Of a DNA stretch of 64,000 bases, positions 32,962 through 41,899 are shown piece by piece. The stretch's first letter is position 1. Each line of letters starts with the position of its first letter. The stretch is from NCBI GenBank assembly GCA_016844935.1, contig JAERTK010000255.1, positions 1-64,000 of the forward strand, written 5' to 3'. The stretch is from Desulfobacteraceae bacterium (lineage in GTDB: Bacteria > Desulfobacterota > DSM-4660 > Desulfatiglandales > Desulfatiglandaceae). The position numbers and the translations under genes were made by a program. The notes under the pieces are model-generated. The model did no database searches. It was not told the origin of the DNA and was given only the letters and a program-made list of their open reading frames with translations.

Positions 32962-34293
32962 ATGAAGAAAATTATCTGGGTTTTCGCGGCGCTGTTTGTC
33001 CTTTCAGGTTGCATGAAGGCCATCGAAAGCGCCACCGGTATCCAAATCACCCAAAACACCAACCCCGTCATGGAACTGGAGATGGACCTGGTGTTTCTGG
33101 ACGAACTGGCCGCTCTCACCAAGCTGAACCAGATTATCCTGGAACGGGTCCCCATATCTCTGGATGACCCGTGGCCGTCCATTTTAAACGACTATTCCGC
33201 AAAACCCCGTGAAGGGGAAGCGGCGCGGTATGAGGCGTACAAGGATTGTTTGTCGCGGCTTCTGAAACAGGATTTTGTTTTTTACAGCGTGTACGACCCG
33301 GGTCAATACTTTAAAGTGTTAAGCGGCAACGCTACCGGCGTTCAGGCTTTGCTGGCCCAAGGCCTGATTGCCGCCCGAAACACCCTGATCATGGATGCCG
33401 CCGAGGAAATGGGACGAAAGTACGAACACGGCAAATGGGTGATCAGCTACTACCCTTTGGGCTGCAAGTGCATGTTCTACAGCCAGAGATTCGAACACCT
33501 GGCAGCGGGTTCCGGTGAGTGCCGGCAGTTCGGCGACCGGGCGGACTGCCCGTTTTTCAGCCGCCCCACGGAAGACATGCTCTATGAATACCTGCTGGAA
33601 AAGGGCGGGCTGGATGCGTGGGAGGACCTCAAGATTTCCCCGGATTGCCTCCGTGTCGTGGAAGGGGAAACATTAGGCCCCTTCAAAACCGTTTATTATA
33701 CCCTCTTTCCGGATCACATCCGCGACGAAGCGGCAGGGGTGGATGCGGATCTGGAGGCAACGGAAACGGAATTCAAGAGCGTTCAGGAGAGACTTAAAGA
33801 AAAAGACCTCTCTTCCGCCGAAGAAAGCCGGCTTGAAAAAGAGGAAGAAGCCCTTGAAGCCGCTTTGGAGGAACTCATCGTTGTTCAGAAAAAACTGTAT
33901 GAAATAGCGCTTTCGACCCTGGAACCCACGCCTGAAAAAATCGCCATCGCCAAGAAACTGCTGGAAATCACCCGGTTCATCACCGAGGGTTTCGATGAAA
34001 TTTCTACGGCCATGTTTGCGTTAACGGTCAAAATGACCGACGACATGATCGTTTTTTCACAGATGGGATCCGTGCAAATCAACGAGGGCAGCGTGTCCCT
34101 GGCCAACAAGGGGGTCTCATCGCAACCCATGCCGCAAAAACGGGCGAGCCTCCTGAACAAACGGCTGGCAAGCCTGCCCGTCAACTACGCTTCCGTTCTG
34201 GGCTACGCCATGAGCCAGAAGAGCCTGGTGAGCGAATACAGCGACTATCTCGAGGCGGTGGCCGCCATGGAGGAAAAATTAAGAAATCAATAA
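32962..34293 (+). CDS. Lipoprotein with coiled-coil segment, cluster gene 3
   Basis: The 443-residue protein has a lipobox signal (FAALFVLSGCMKA). Residues ~165-200 contain several Cys (GCKCMF, ECRQF, DCPFF) that could form disulfides in the periplasm. Residues ~255-315 are a highly charged coiled coil (LKEKDLSSAEESRLEKEEEA). I do not recognise a family. It sits between two lipoprotein genes in the operon-like run and shares their codon use, so it probably works with them. Confidence 0.65.
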   Translation: MKKIIWVFAALFVLSGCMKAIESATGIQITQNTNPVMELEMDLVFLDELAALTKLNQIILERVPISLDDPWPSILNDYSAKPREGEAARYEAYKDCLSRLLKQDFVFYSVYDPGQYFKVLSGNATGVQALLAQGLIAARNTLIMDAAEEMGRKYEHGKWVISYYPLGCKCMFYSQRFEHLAAGSGECRQFGDRADCPFFSRPTEDMLYEYLLEKGGLDAWEDLKISPDCLRVVEGETLGPFKTVYYTLFPDHIRDEAAGVDADLEATETEFKSVQERLKEKDLSSAEESRLEKEEEALEAALEELIVVQKKLYEIALSTLEPTPEKIAIAKKLLEITRFITEGFDEISTAMFALTVKMTDDMIVFSQMGSVQINEGSVSLANKGVSSQPMPQKRASLLNKRLASLPVNYASVLGYAMSQKSLVSEYSDYLEAVAAMEEKLRNQ

Positions 34294-34336
34294 ACAATAT
34301 CCATTGACAATTTTTTGAAATAGGGGAGGTAGAGCA

Positions 34337-35539
34337 ATGCGTAGATATTTTTTTCTGGTATTTTTTTTGAGTTTAGTCTGGCTGGTGAGCGGCTGCGCCA
34401 CCAAGAAACTGGCCCCCATATCCGATGAAGACAACCCGGCACACCATTACCTGAGGGGAATGGAGTTGATCGACAAGGGGAATGTAAATGAAGCGGATTC
34501 CCGTTTTCAACGGGCACTGAAACTGGAACCGGATTACCCGCCCGCCCTGGCAGGTCGAGCGCTTGCGGCTGCCTACCGAACAAAGGCCGAAAGTGACGCG
34601 GAACACAAATCGGTGGAGCTGAAACGGGCCCTGGACATGCTGGATGATGCCAAAGATGAAGCAAAAGGAGATTCCCAGGAGTTCATCGCTGAAGTCACCG
34701 GCATTCGCGTTTACACCCGTGCCAAACCCAAAGACTGGATTGAAGAGGCTGAGGACTGCTATGAAGACAGCATGGACTTGGATGAAGTAAACGTGGCGGA
34801 ACTCCCCTATTACCGGAGCAAATCGGCCGCCCCCTACTTCATGGGAATAGCCTATTTTGCCGATTATCAGTTCCGGAAATCGGAGGAGATGCTCTCAAAG
34901 GTCATGTCCGCTCCGCCGGGGCGCTGGCACGAGCCCGCTGAAATACTGTTCAGGCGGGTACACAAAATCGTGCGGGCATCCTCCGGCTATACCCTTACCA
35001 ATGTGGCCAAGCGCATCGCCGTAAAAGACCAGGTTTCTAGGGCGGACGTGGCGGCCCTGCTGGTGGATGAGATTCACCTGGACCGTTTTCTGGCCGGCCG
35101 GATCAAAGCGCCGGAGAAAAAAGACCCGAATGCCTTTGTTCCGGCGGATGTTCGTGGCAATCTTTTTAAAAATGAGATACTCATTGTCACCAAATGGGGC
35201 CTGCGGGGACTCGAACCCATGTACGACAAGTCCTCCAGAGCCTATCTTTTCTATCCTGATAAACCCATCACCCGAAAACAACTGGCCTTTGTTCTGGAAG
35301 ACATTCTGATTAAGATCACCGGGGATGAATCACTGGCCAGCAAGTTTTATGGCCAATCCAACTCCCCCTACCCGGATGTCCCCCCCACGTCCAGCTATTA
35401 CAACGCCGTTACCAACTCGGTTACCCGGGGCCTCATGGGGCCCGATCTTTCAGGGGCTTTCAGGCCCGACGACAATACGGACGGTGCGGAGCTGCTCCAG
35501 TCGGTCATGCGATTAAGAAATGTCATGAACATACACTAG
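34337..35539 (+). CDS. TPR/S-layer-homology domain lipoprotein, cluster gene 4
   Basis: The 400-residue protein has a lipobox (LSLVWLVSGCATKK), TPR-type repeats in residues ~35-200 (HYLRGMELIDKGNVNEADSR, FQRALKLEPDYPPALAGRAL), and C-terminal SLH-like segments: TRKQLAFVLEDILIKITGDE and YPDVPPTSSYYNAVTNSVTR, then MGPDLSGAFRPDD. SLH domains bind cell-wall polymers, in Gram-negatives often via periplasmic peptidoglycan. This could tether the complex to the wall. It is followed by a 115-base gap with a heptamer array. Confidence 0.7.
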   Translation: MRRYFFLVFFLSLVWLVSGCATKKLAPISDEDNPAHHYLRGMELIDKGNVNEADSRFQRALKLEPDYPPALAGRALAAAYRTKAESDAEHKSVELKRALDMLDDAKDEAKGDSQEFIAEVTGIRVYTRAKPKDWIEEAEDCYEDSMDLDEVNVAELPYYRSKSAAPYFMGIAYFADYQFRKSEEMLSKVMSAPPGRWHEPAEILFRRVHKIVRASSGYTLTNVAKRIAVKDQVSRADVAALLVDEIHLDRFLAGRIKAPEKKDPNAFVPADVRGNLFKNEILIVTKWGLRGLEPMYDKSSRAYLFYPDKPITRKQLAFVLEDILIKITGDESLASKFYGQSNSPYPDVPPTSSYYNAVTNSVTRGLMGPDLSGAFRPDDNTDGAELLQSVMRLRNVMNIH

Positions 35540-35552
35540 GGCGGCAACCCGC

Positions 35553-35587
35553 GGTTTTAGGTTTTAGGTTTTAGGTTTTGAGTTTTT
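35553..35587. repeat. Degenerate heptamer tandem repeat, array B
   Basis: Five 7-base units run GGTTTTA, GGTTTTA, GGTTTTA, GGTTTTG, AGTTTTT. They are preceded by GCGGCAACCCGC (35541-35552). Array C at 38989 has the same kind of leader (GCGGCAAGCCGC) followed by a different heptamer. It lies between cluster genes 4 and 5. Confidence 0.75.
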
Positions 35588-35654
35588 CTGTCGATGGACT
35601 TATTATTATTGTGATAGAAACCAGGTGATAAGGGACTAAGAAAGGAGATTTACT

Positions 35655-36614
35655 ATGAAAAAGCTATTTGGAACCCTATTGGCGCTTTTGGCAATGTTCA
35701 CCTTCATACCGGGTGCGTGGGCCGAATGGAAAAGCGTAACCAACCCGACCCAGATTTTCGAGGAAGGGTATATTCAAGTGGTCGGCGTATCCGAGGAAGG
35801 TCAGAGCCGTTACCAGGCCATGAGAGCCGCCACGGTGGTCGCCCAGCGGGACTTGCTGGAGATCATGGAGGGGCTTCGCCTCTCGGGCCAGACCACTGTC
35901 AGGGACGGCATGTTGCAGTCCGACGATATCCGCACCAGCATCAGCGGCTTCTTGCGGGGCGCCATGAAATGCGGTGAAAAATACCACAGCGACAGACGGT
36001 ATGCGGAAGTCTGCATGAAACTTAATATCCGCGGTAAAGGCGGCTTGTATGATGTAATTCTGCCGTTGATCAAGGAAAATAAGATTCAGCGGGTGGCACC
36101 TGCACTGCCCACGGATTACTACAAACCGAAATTGATTCCCAAGGTGGTGGGCACCGAGGTAGTGCAGGAAACGGTCCAGAAAAAAATCCCGGGAGTCGGG
36201 GGGAAACCGGCCATCGTGACCGAAACGGTTACTGAAACCGCAGCGGTGGTAAAGCAAGTGCCCCCGCCCGCCGTTATTTTCGACGGCCTCATCGTGGACG
36301 TAAGGGATTTCAAATTCAGGCCGGCCCTGGTCAACACAGTGGTGACCGACGGGGAAAAGGTGGTTTTTGATCCGTCTAAAATATTAAGCGCCATCCTGGT
36401 GGAACGGGGCTGCGGCGGATTCACCACGGATCCCGGTAAAGCCAAGGCCCTGCTCGAAAGCTGGGGCAGCAAGAAACCCATGATCATAAAAGGGGTTGGG
36501 GTGGTGAAAATGACCAACGCCAAGGTCTCCCCTGATGATGCCGCCGCCATTTATCTCAGTGATCAGAAAAGCAACCTGCTGGCCAACGCCAAGGTGGTTT
36601 TTCTTCTGAAATAG
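35655..36614 (+). CDS. Exported LPP20-family-like protein, cluster gene 5
   Basis: The 319-residue protein has a signal peptide (LFGTLLALLAMFTFIPGAWA). Residues ~35-130 carry IQVVGVSEEGQSRYQAMRAA, then QRDLLEIMEGLRLSGQTTV, the LPP20 domain pattern. A Pro/Val/Lys linker follows, with repeated VxETVxxK units (residues ~160-205). A C-terminal region (FDGLIVDVRDFKFRPALVNT) has an alpha/beta look. LPP20 domains occur in outer-membrane lipoproteins; here the signal lacks a lipobox Cys. AAAGGAG lies 8 bases before the ATG. Confidence 0.7.
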   Translation: MKKLFGTLLALLAMFTFIPGAWAEWKSVTNPTQIFEEGYIQVVGVSEEGQSRYQAMRAATVVAQRDLLEIMEGLRLSGQTTVRDGMLQSDDIRTSISGFLRGAMKCGEKYHSDRRYAEVCMKLNIRGKGGLYDVILPLIKENKIQRVAPALPTDYYKPKLIPKVVGTEVVQETVQKKIPGVGGKPAIVTETVTETAAVVKQVPPPAVIFDGLIVDVRDFKFRPALVNTVVTDGEKVVFDPSKILSAILVERGCGGFTTDPGKAKALLESWGSKKPMIIKGVGVVKMTNAKVSPDDAAAIYLSDQKSNLLANAKVVFLLK

Positions 36615-36637
36615 TTTTTGGATGGCGAAACAAGTGA

Positions 36638-36679
36638 ATGGGTCTGCCCGCCCGAACACTGCCAAGCGGGCAGACCCAT
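36638..36679 (+). terminator. Strong hairpin inside the envelope cluster (terminator/attenuator)
   Basis: A perfect 14-bp G+C-rich stem pairs 36638-36651 with 36666-36679 over a 14-base loop, followed by only CTTT. It lies 24 bases after gene 5 and 23 before gene 6. The weak T-run suggests partial termination, or protection of the upstream mRNA from decay, more than complete stop. Confidence 0.6.
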
Positions 36680-36701
36680 CTTTCTCCATGGAGTCATCAC
36701 T

Positions 36702-38975
36702 ATGAAAAAAAAAGTTCTCATCGTTTCGTCCATCTGTTTATTGTTTTTCGTTGGCCTGGTTGCTGCCTCGGGCATCTACATCAATTCAAATATTGAAGAG
36801 ATCACCCGCCGGCATCTGGGAGCCGGCATTCAGTTTGAAGCAGTTGATTTCAGCTTCACCCCCCTACCTGCCGTCGCCTTTTCTCAGGTGAAAATCCAAA
36901 AAGGCAAACACAAGATCAATATCCCCTCGCTGGTTCTGTACCCTGACCTGCTGGCCCTCCTGAAAGGGGATGTGGTCATACGAAAGGCCGTGGTGGAAGA
37001 ACCGTTGATCCTCTCAGATAAAACCCCTGAACGCGACATTGAAAACAAACGACCCGGAACATCATCGCCCGTATCCCCTTCCGAACCGCTCACAACGGCC
37101 GCCATTCCCGTGAATATGATCAATGAAATCATGATCCGTGGCGGAAAACTGGTGGTGAATTCGGAATCCACAAAAATGCCCCCAGTCTCCTTTGCGGTGG
37201 CGGTGGAAGATATTGAAAAGAAAGACCAGACCATTTCGGTTGCCGTCAAGGAATTTACCATAGACGAAATAGGGCTCAAGTTTGCGGGGGATGTGGCCAT
37301 CACTTCCTTCTCCCCTCTGGGACTCAAAATAGACGCTTCAAAGGCAGCCATCAACCCGGCGGCACTCAAGAATTTCCTGGTGGAATTCGAATTTTTAGAC
37401 GCATCGCTAGGGAACCAGATCCCGAAAATAGAGCAGGTCACCGCCGGCGGTTTTCAGCTCACTATCGACCCAAACTCGGGAGAAATGGATCTTGTTTCCG
37501 AGTCCCTCAGTTTTGGTGAAAACCAGCTCCAGAATGTGTCGGTTACGCTTTCTAAAGAAAAAGGCTACTCACTGAAATGCGCGAAAGTTCTCATGGACGT
37601 GGGCACCGTCCAGGGATGGGTGAACGAAAACCCGAAAGGGAAGGAAGCGCTGGAACAGCTGTTTGTCAAAGCCAAACTCAAAGATTTACGCGCCACCGGA
37701 AAGATTGAACTCTCTGCCATCGATCTTACGGGCGGCGGCCAAAAAGGCGCAAAAATCAGTGGCGCCATGGATCTTAAAACCGAAGGGCTCAAGATTCATC
37801 TGGTTGCGGAAAACGGCAAGGAGCAGAACTTCACCATCAGCCAGTTGGAGACACGGGTGATCCTCGAAGAGGGGAAACCTTCGCTCCAGGTCAGCAACCT
37901 TCAGTTGGCCTCCTCCCGCGGGGGAACCGGTTTGCTCACAGGCACGCTGGAAATTCCGGTGAAACTGAAAAAAGCCCGTTTCGAAGCGACCCTTGATTCA
38001 TTCCAGGTTTTTGACACAGCGGTAAATTTGAAGGCCGTTAAAAACTCCGGGGATAAACTGACCTTTGACATGGACTTAAGCGGTCCATCCCTGACCCTTC
38101 TGGCCAAAGGCCAGTTGCAGACGCCCGGAAGGGAAAAGGCGGATTTCTGGATCCGAATGACGGAATGTCGCATATCCAGGGGGTCTGCCGCAGGAAAAAG
38201 GGTTGTTCAGGTTCAAACCGGGTCTGGCGGGAAAGGGGACAAAGGGACCGCTCCCGGGGACACGGTGCATCAGGACTTTGATTTCAGCGCCCTGAAAGGC
38301 AGAAAACTGTCCGGTGAAGCTTTCGTCAAGATATTTCAATACAACGACCTGCCCCAGGTAAAGGACGTGAATTTCACATTGGCCTGCGCCAACAACCGGG
38401 CCGTATTGCGGGGTTCCATGGGGATCTGCCAGGTGGATCTTTTTGTGAACGCCGTGTTCATGGCGCCCAACCAGGTTGTGGCCCAGATTGAAGGCAAAGG
38501 CGCCAATATGAACCTGACCTCCTTTATGGCCTGTTTTTCCCGTGAGCTCCCCATGTTTCTTTCCGGAAAAATGTCTGTCATGGCCTCCCTTTTTGTTCAG
38601 GGACAAAATAAGAAAGCCCTTCTGGATTCGGCCCAGGGCGACCTCATGGTGACCCTTCGGAAATGCACGGTCCGGAAAGTGTCGAGGCTGGATGATCGAC
38701 TCGATTTCCTGGTAGACATGTTAAATGCTGCTGCAATTACATCTTTAAAAGATGATGCCGTCCATTTCCGGAAAGGGCTTGCAAAGGCTCAAATAGGAAA
38801 GGGCAAGGTTATTCTTGAGAAGTTCTCCTTGGCCGGACCCCTTCTGGACGTCTGGGGAAAGGGTGAGTTTTTGGTTAAAAAGAAACAGTTGAAACTGACA
38901 GGCCAGGTTCAGACAGCGTTAGGGTTCACCAATGATCTTGAGATCGACCGTGTTTTTCAAAAAAGGAAAACCTAA
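36702..38975 (+). CDS. AsmA-like protein, cluster gene 6
   Basis: The 757-residue protein has an N-terminal membrane anchor (VLIVSSICLLFFVGLVAASG) and a long beta-rich body. Residues ~35-75 (FTPLPAVAFSQVKIQKGKHK, LLALLKGDVVIRKAVVEEPL) and the C-terminus (DSAQGDLMVTLRKCTVRKVS, GKGEFLVKKKQLKLTGQVQT) match the AsmA/TamB repeating beta-taco pattern. AsmA-family proteins span the periplasm and move lipids or aid outer-membrane assembly. I choose the ATG at 36702, beyond the intergenic hairpin. It is followed by heptamer array C. Confidence 0.75.
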   Translation: MKKKVLIVSSICLLFFVGLVAASGIYINSNIEEITRRHLGAGIQFEAVDFSFTPLPAVAFSQVKIQKGKHKINIPSLVLYPDLLALLKGDVVIRKAVVEEPLILSDKTPERDIENKRPGTSSPVSPSEPLTTAAIPVNMINEIMIRGGKLVVNSESTKMPPVSFAVAVEDIEKKDQTISVAVKEFTIDEIGLKFAGDVAITSFSPLGLKIDASKAAINPAALKNFLVEFEFLDASLGNQIPKIEQVTAGGFQLTIDPNSGEMDLVSESLSFGENQLQNVSVTLSKEKGYSLKCAKVLMDVGTVQGWVNENPKGKEALEQLFVKAKLKDLRATGKIELSAIDLTGGGQKGAKISGAMDLKTEGLKIHLVAENGKEQNFTISQLETRVILEEGKPSLQVSNLQLASSRGGTGLLTGTLEIPVKLKKARFEATLDSFQVFDTAVNLKAVKNSGDKLTFDMDLSGPSLTLLAKGQLQTPGREKADFWIRMTECRISRGSAAGKRVVQVQTGSGGKGDKGTAPGDTVHQDFDFSALKGRKLSGEAFVKIFQYNDLPQVKDVNFTLACANNRAVLRGSMGICQVDLFVNAVFMAPNQVVAQIEGKGANMNLTSFMACFSRELPMFLSGKMSVMASLFVQGQNKKALLDSAQGDLMVTLRKCTVRKVSRLDDRLDFLVDMLNAAAITSLKDDAVHFRKGLAKAQIGKGKVILEKFSLAGPLLDVWGKGEFLVKKKQLKLTGQVQTALGFTNDLEIDRVFQKRKT

Positions 38976-38988
38976 GGCGGCAAGCCGC

Positions 38989-39016
38989 AGTTGTCAGTTG
39001 TCAGTTTTCAGTTGTC
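38989..39016. repeat. Degenerate heptamer tandem repeat, array C
   Basis: Four 7-base units read AGTTGTC, AGTTGTC, AGTTTTC, AGTTGTC. A hairpin-forming leader GCGGCAAGCCGC (38977-38988) precedes them. The leader is shared with array B while the heptamer differs. It lies between cluster genes 6 and 7. Confidence 0.75.
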
Positions 39017-39115
39017 AGAACGGGTAGATTCGGGAAACTAAAGGAATCTCGACAATGCCCCCAGAACGTATCAAATCCCTAATGAAGACCCGTTAATAAT
39101 GTACCAGGTACTAAG

Positions 39116-41899
39116 ATGAGGCATAAGCAAACAAGCGGTTCCTCGCCCTTTCTCTTTCTTTATGTTCTATTGGCCATGTTCTTTCTTTCGGCCTGTGGTA
39201 CAACCCAGAAACCCAAAGAAATATCGTATGTTCCGGAAAAGGACATCCCCCGGACCATCGCCGTCATGCCGGCCAGGCTGCTGCCGGATAAGAAAGATGA
39301 AACCGGTTTTCAAATTGAACCGGGAAGCGAAGATGAAGCGTTTATTGACAAGTTGGTCCGTGGCGTTATCAACAACCAGTTGGCCGGCAAAGGGTATGAC
39401 ACCCTCCCCTTGAACCGGATCGACCGGAAACTTTCCGCTTCCCCCGAGGGAAAGGACTGGGAGAATACCCCCCCCAAGGTCCTGTGCAAACTCCTGGGCA
39501 CCCATGGTCTCGTGTTCCCTGAAATTATTTCAGCCGTCATGGTCAAAACCGTGGCCTATGACGAATATTCCGTTGAGGTTCGCATTACCCTTTTCAACAA
39601 CAAGGGTGAAAATTTAGGGTCGTGGACCGAATCCGCATCCAAAAGAAAAATTGCCATTCCCACCAGCGCCATCGGCGCACTGGCCACCATTGCGGTGGCG
39701 GCCATGGATGAACCGGCAAGAAAACACATGCGGCTGGTCATATATGACTGGGGCTGGAAAATTTCCCAATTCATGCCCGACAGCCCCCATGGGGGTGAGC
39801 TCCCGGAAATTCTCTTTGTCAACACCAATGTGGACAAGGGGGTTTTTGGGGCCAAAGAAAAAATCGAAGTGGAACTGAACGCGGAAAAAGGGTTGACCTG
39901 TTCTTTCGATCTGGGGAATTTCAAACAGGGCATTCCCATGCACTATACGGCCGGCGGCACCTACAAGGGGGTTTACGTGGTTGCTGAAGGGGAACAGGCG
40001 GACTCCCTGCCCCTGACCCTTCACCTCATCAAACCCAATGGCATGGAAAGGTCGTGGGCGGAGACGGGACTTGTGACCATTGATGCCGTTGCCCCACCGG
40101 CACCTGTCAATCTGAGCGCCCGTCCCGGAAAACAGGGCGTTTTACTTTCGTGGTCTTCGCCCGAAAGCGAAGACCTGAGTGAATTCCTGGTGGAGAGAAG
40201 CGAAAAGGCGGTGGGCAATTTTGAACCCCTTGAAAAAACCAGGGACCTGAAATACCTGGATGCCCAGGTAAGCCAGGGGAAGCGCTACTACTATCGCATA
40301 AAATCCGTGGACAAACTGGGAAATCGTTCTGCTCCCACCCCGGTTCAAAATCTCACCATGCCCTATTTTGACGCAGTGAAACTGCCGCCCCTTTTCAAGG
40401 GTCCCCTGGTTCCCGGAACTTATTCGGTGGAGGGGACCTGCGTTGTCCCGGAAGGGGAGATTGCGGCTGTGGGGCCCGGAACCCATTTCAATTTTTCACC
40501 CGGCGCAAAACTGATAGCCAAAGGTTCGCTCACCATCCAAGGCGCTGCGAAAGACCGCGTATTCCTGGAAGGAGAGGGATGGGGAGGAATTGAAATCCCA
40601 GCGGGTGGCCGCGTGAAAATTTCCAACGCCGCTGTTTCGGGGTGTTTAAAATGCCTCAACGCCAAAGGCGGACTTCTGGAAGCATCGGCCGTTTCTTTGA
40701 AAGGGTCTGAAGGAACCGGCATCATGGTAGAGAACGGCAGCCCCTATGAATTGAGAGACCTGACCGTTAACGGCTTCAACAAGGGCGTTGTTATCAAGGG
40801 GGGGAAAGGGCGCATTGAAAAATGCAGCATCTCCGGGAACCATGTGGGACTGACCTTCCTCGGCGGAAGTGCGGAAATTGTCAATAATAATATTTTTGAA
40901 AACCAGGAATTGGAGATCAGCGCCGGGTCAAAACTGGTTCTGGATCGCAACTATCTGGGCACCGACAACACCCAGGATTTGAAGCTGAAAGGGGACATTC
41001 TGGTTGCCAGCCTGTTAACCGCCCCCTATCCCAAAGGGAAATCCTTGGTTCTGGTGGATAGAAAAGATGTCACCCCGGAAATCATGGAAGCACGGTTCGA
41101 AAAACAGAAGGCAAAAGGGATCGATGCGTTCAAAAACAGGAAATTCGGTGATGCACATCAGTCCCTTGAAAAAGCACTGTCCCTGAAGGAAGACAGGGAG
41201 GTGTACCTGTATCTGGCCTATACCCAGATGATTCTGGAAGATGCCGCGGCTTCGGAACGAACCCTGGCAGCTGGGATTAACGCTTTTCCCTATGAAGTGC
41301 GCCTCTATCAGGTATATGCGCGACAACTGGCGGCCAAAGGCGAAAAGGAAAAAGCCTTGAAGCTGGTGAACAAGGCCCTTCGGATGAACCCCGATGATCC
41401 TGTCTTGAAAATGATCAAACGGGATCTGACAGGCACCTCACCGCCTGAAAAGGCCGGGGTGCAAAAAAGACCCGCGCCTAAAAAAGCAGCGGTTCCGGAA
41501 AAAGCAGCGGTTCCGGAAAAAAAGCCCCAAGATGCCAAAACTTTGAAATCACAGGGCATTGATGCGTTTAAAGCGGCAAAATACACCCTAGCGGAAGAAC
41601 ACCTTACCGGTTCCCTTGGCGTAAAACCGGACCGCGAAGCGTACCTCTACCTGATTTATGCTCAAACGCGACTGAACAGGGATGCGGCGCTCACAAAGAC
41701 CCTTCAGAAAAGCGTCCGTGATTTTCCCGGGGAAGTCAGGTTTTACCGTTTGTATGCCAAGCATCTGGCTGATAAAGGGCAAACCGGGGAAGCCCTTGTT
41801 CAGATCCAGGCCGGGCTGAAGAAACACCCGGATGACCTTCAGCTGAAAATGCTTGAAGATTTCCTGAAAGAGACCCTGAAAGGACAAGAGAAAAAATGA
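39116..41899 (+). CDS. Multidomain lipoprotein: GNA1162-like, FN3, beta-helix and TPR, cluster gene 7
   Basis: The 927-residue protein has a lipobox signal (LLAMFFLSACGTTQ). Residues ~40-200 (RTIAVMPARLLPDKKDE, NNQLAGKGYDTLPLNR, HGLVFPEIISAVM) match GNA1162/DUF799-type CsgG-like lipoproteins. Residues ~325-410 form a fibronectin type III domain (PAPVNLSARPGKQGVLLSW). Residues ~430-640 are right-handed beta-helix repeats (GTGIMVENGSPYELRDLTVN). The C-terminus has two duplicated ~105-residue TPR modules joined by a KAAVPEKAAVPEK linker coded by two identical 18-bp repeats (41483-41518). Its stop overlaps the next start by 4 bases. Confidence 0.75.
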   Translation: MRHKQTSGSSPFLFLYVLLAMFFLSACGTTQKPKEISYVPEKDIPRTIAVMPARLLPDKKDETGFQIEPGSEDEAFIDKLVRGVINNQLAGKGYDTLPLNRIDRKLSASPEGKDWENTPPKVLCKLLGTHGLVFPEIISAVMVKTVAYDEYSVEVRITLFNNKGENLGSWTESASKRKIAIPTSAIGALATIAVAAMDEPARKHMRLVIYDWGWKISQFMPDSPHGGELPEILFVNTNVDKGVFGAKEKIEVELNAEKGLTCSFDLGNFKQGIPMHYTAGGTYKGVYVVAEGEQADSLPLTLHLIKPNGMERSWAETGLVTIDAVAPPAPVNLSARPGKQGVLLSWSSPESEDLSEFLVERSEKAVGNFEPLEKTRDLKYLDAQVSQGKRYYYRIKSVDKLGNRSAPTPVQNLTMPYFDAVKLPPLFKGPLVPGTYSVEGTCVVPEGEIAAVGPGTHFNFSPGAKLIAKGSLTIQGAAKDRVFLEGEGWGGIEIPAGGRVKISNAAVSGCLKCLNAKGGLLEASAVSLKGSEGTGIMVENGSPYELRDLTVNGFNKGVVIKGGKGRIEKCSISGNHVGLTFLGGSAEIVNNNIFENQELEISAGSKLVLDRNYLGTDNTQDLKLKGDILVASLLTAPYPKGKSLVLVDRKDVTPEIMEARFEKQKAKGIDAFKNRKFGDAHQSLEKALSLKEDREVYLYLAYTQMILEDAAASERTLAAGINAFPYEVRLYQVYARQLAAKGEKEKALKLVNKALRMNPDDPVLKMIKRDLTGTSPPEKAGVQKRPAPKKAAVPEKAAVPEKKPQDAKTLKSQGIDAFKAAKYTLAEEHLTGSLGVKPDREAYLYLIYAQTRLNRDAALTKTLQKSVRDFPGEVRFYRLYAKHLADKGQTGEALVQIQAGLKKHPDDLQLKMLEDFLKETLKGQEKK

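Noticed and set aside
35553-39016. CRISPR-like array suggested by regularly repeated short units
   Set aside because: Units are 7 bp, contiguous and without spacers, and no cas gene is present. They are tandem heptamer repeats.
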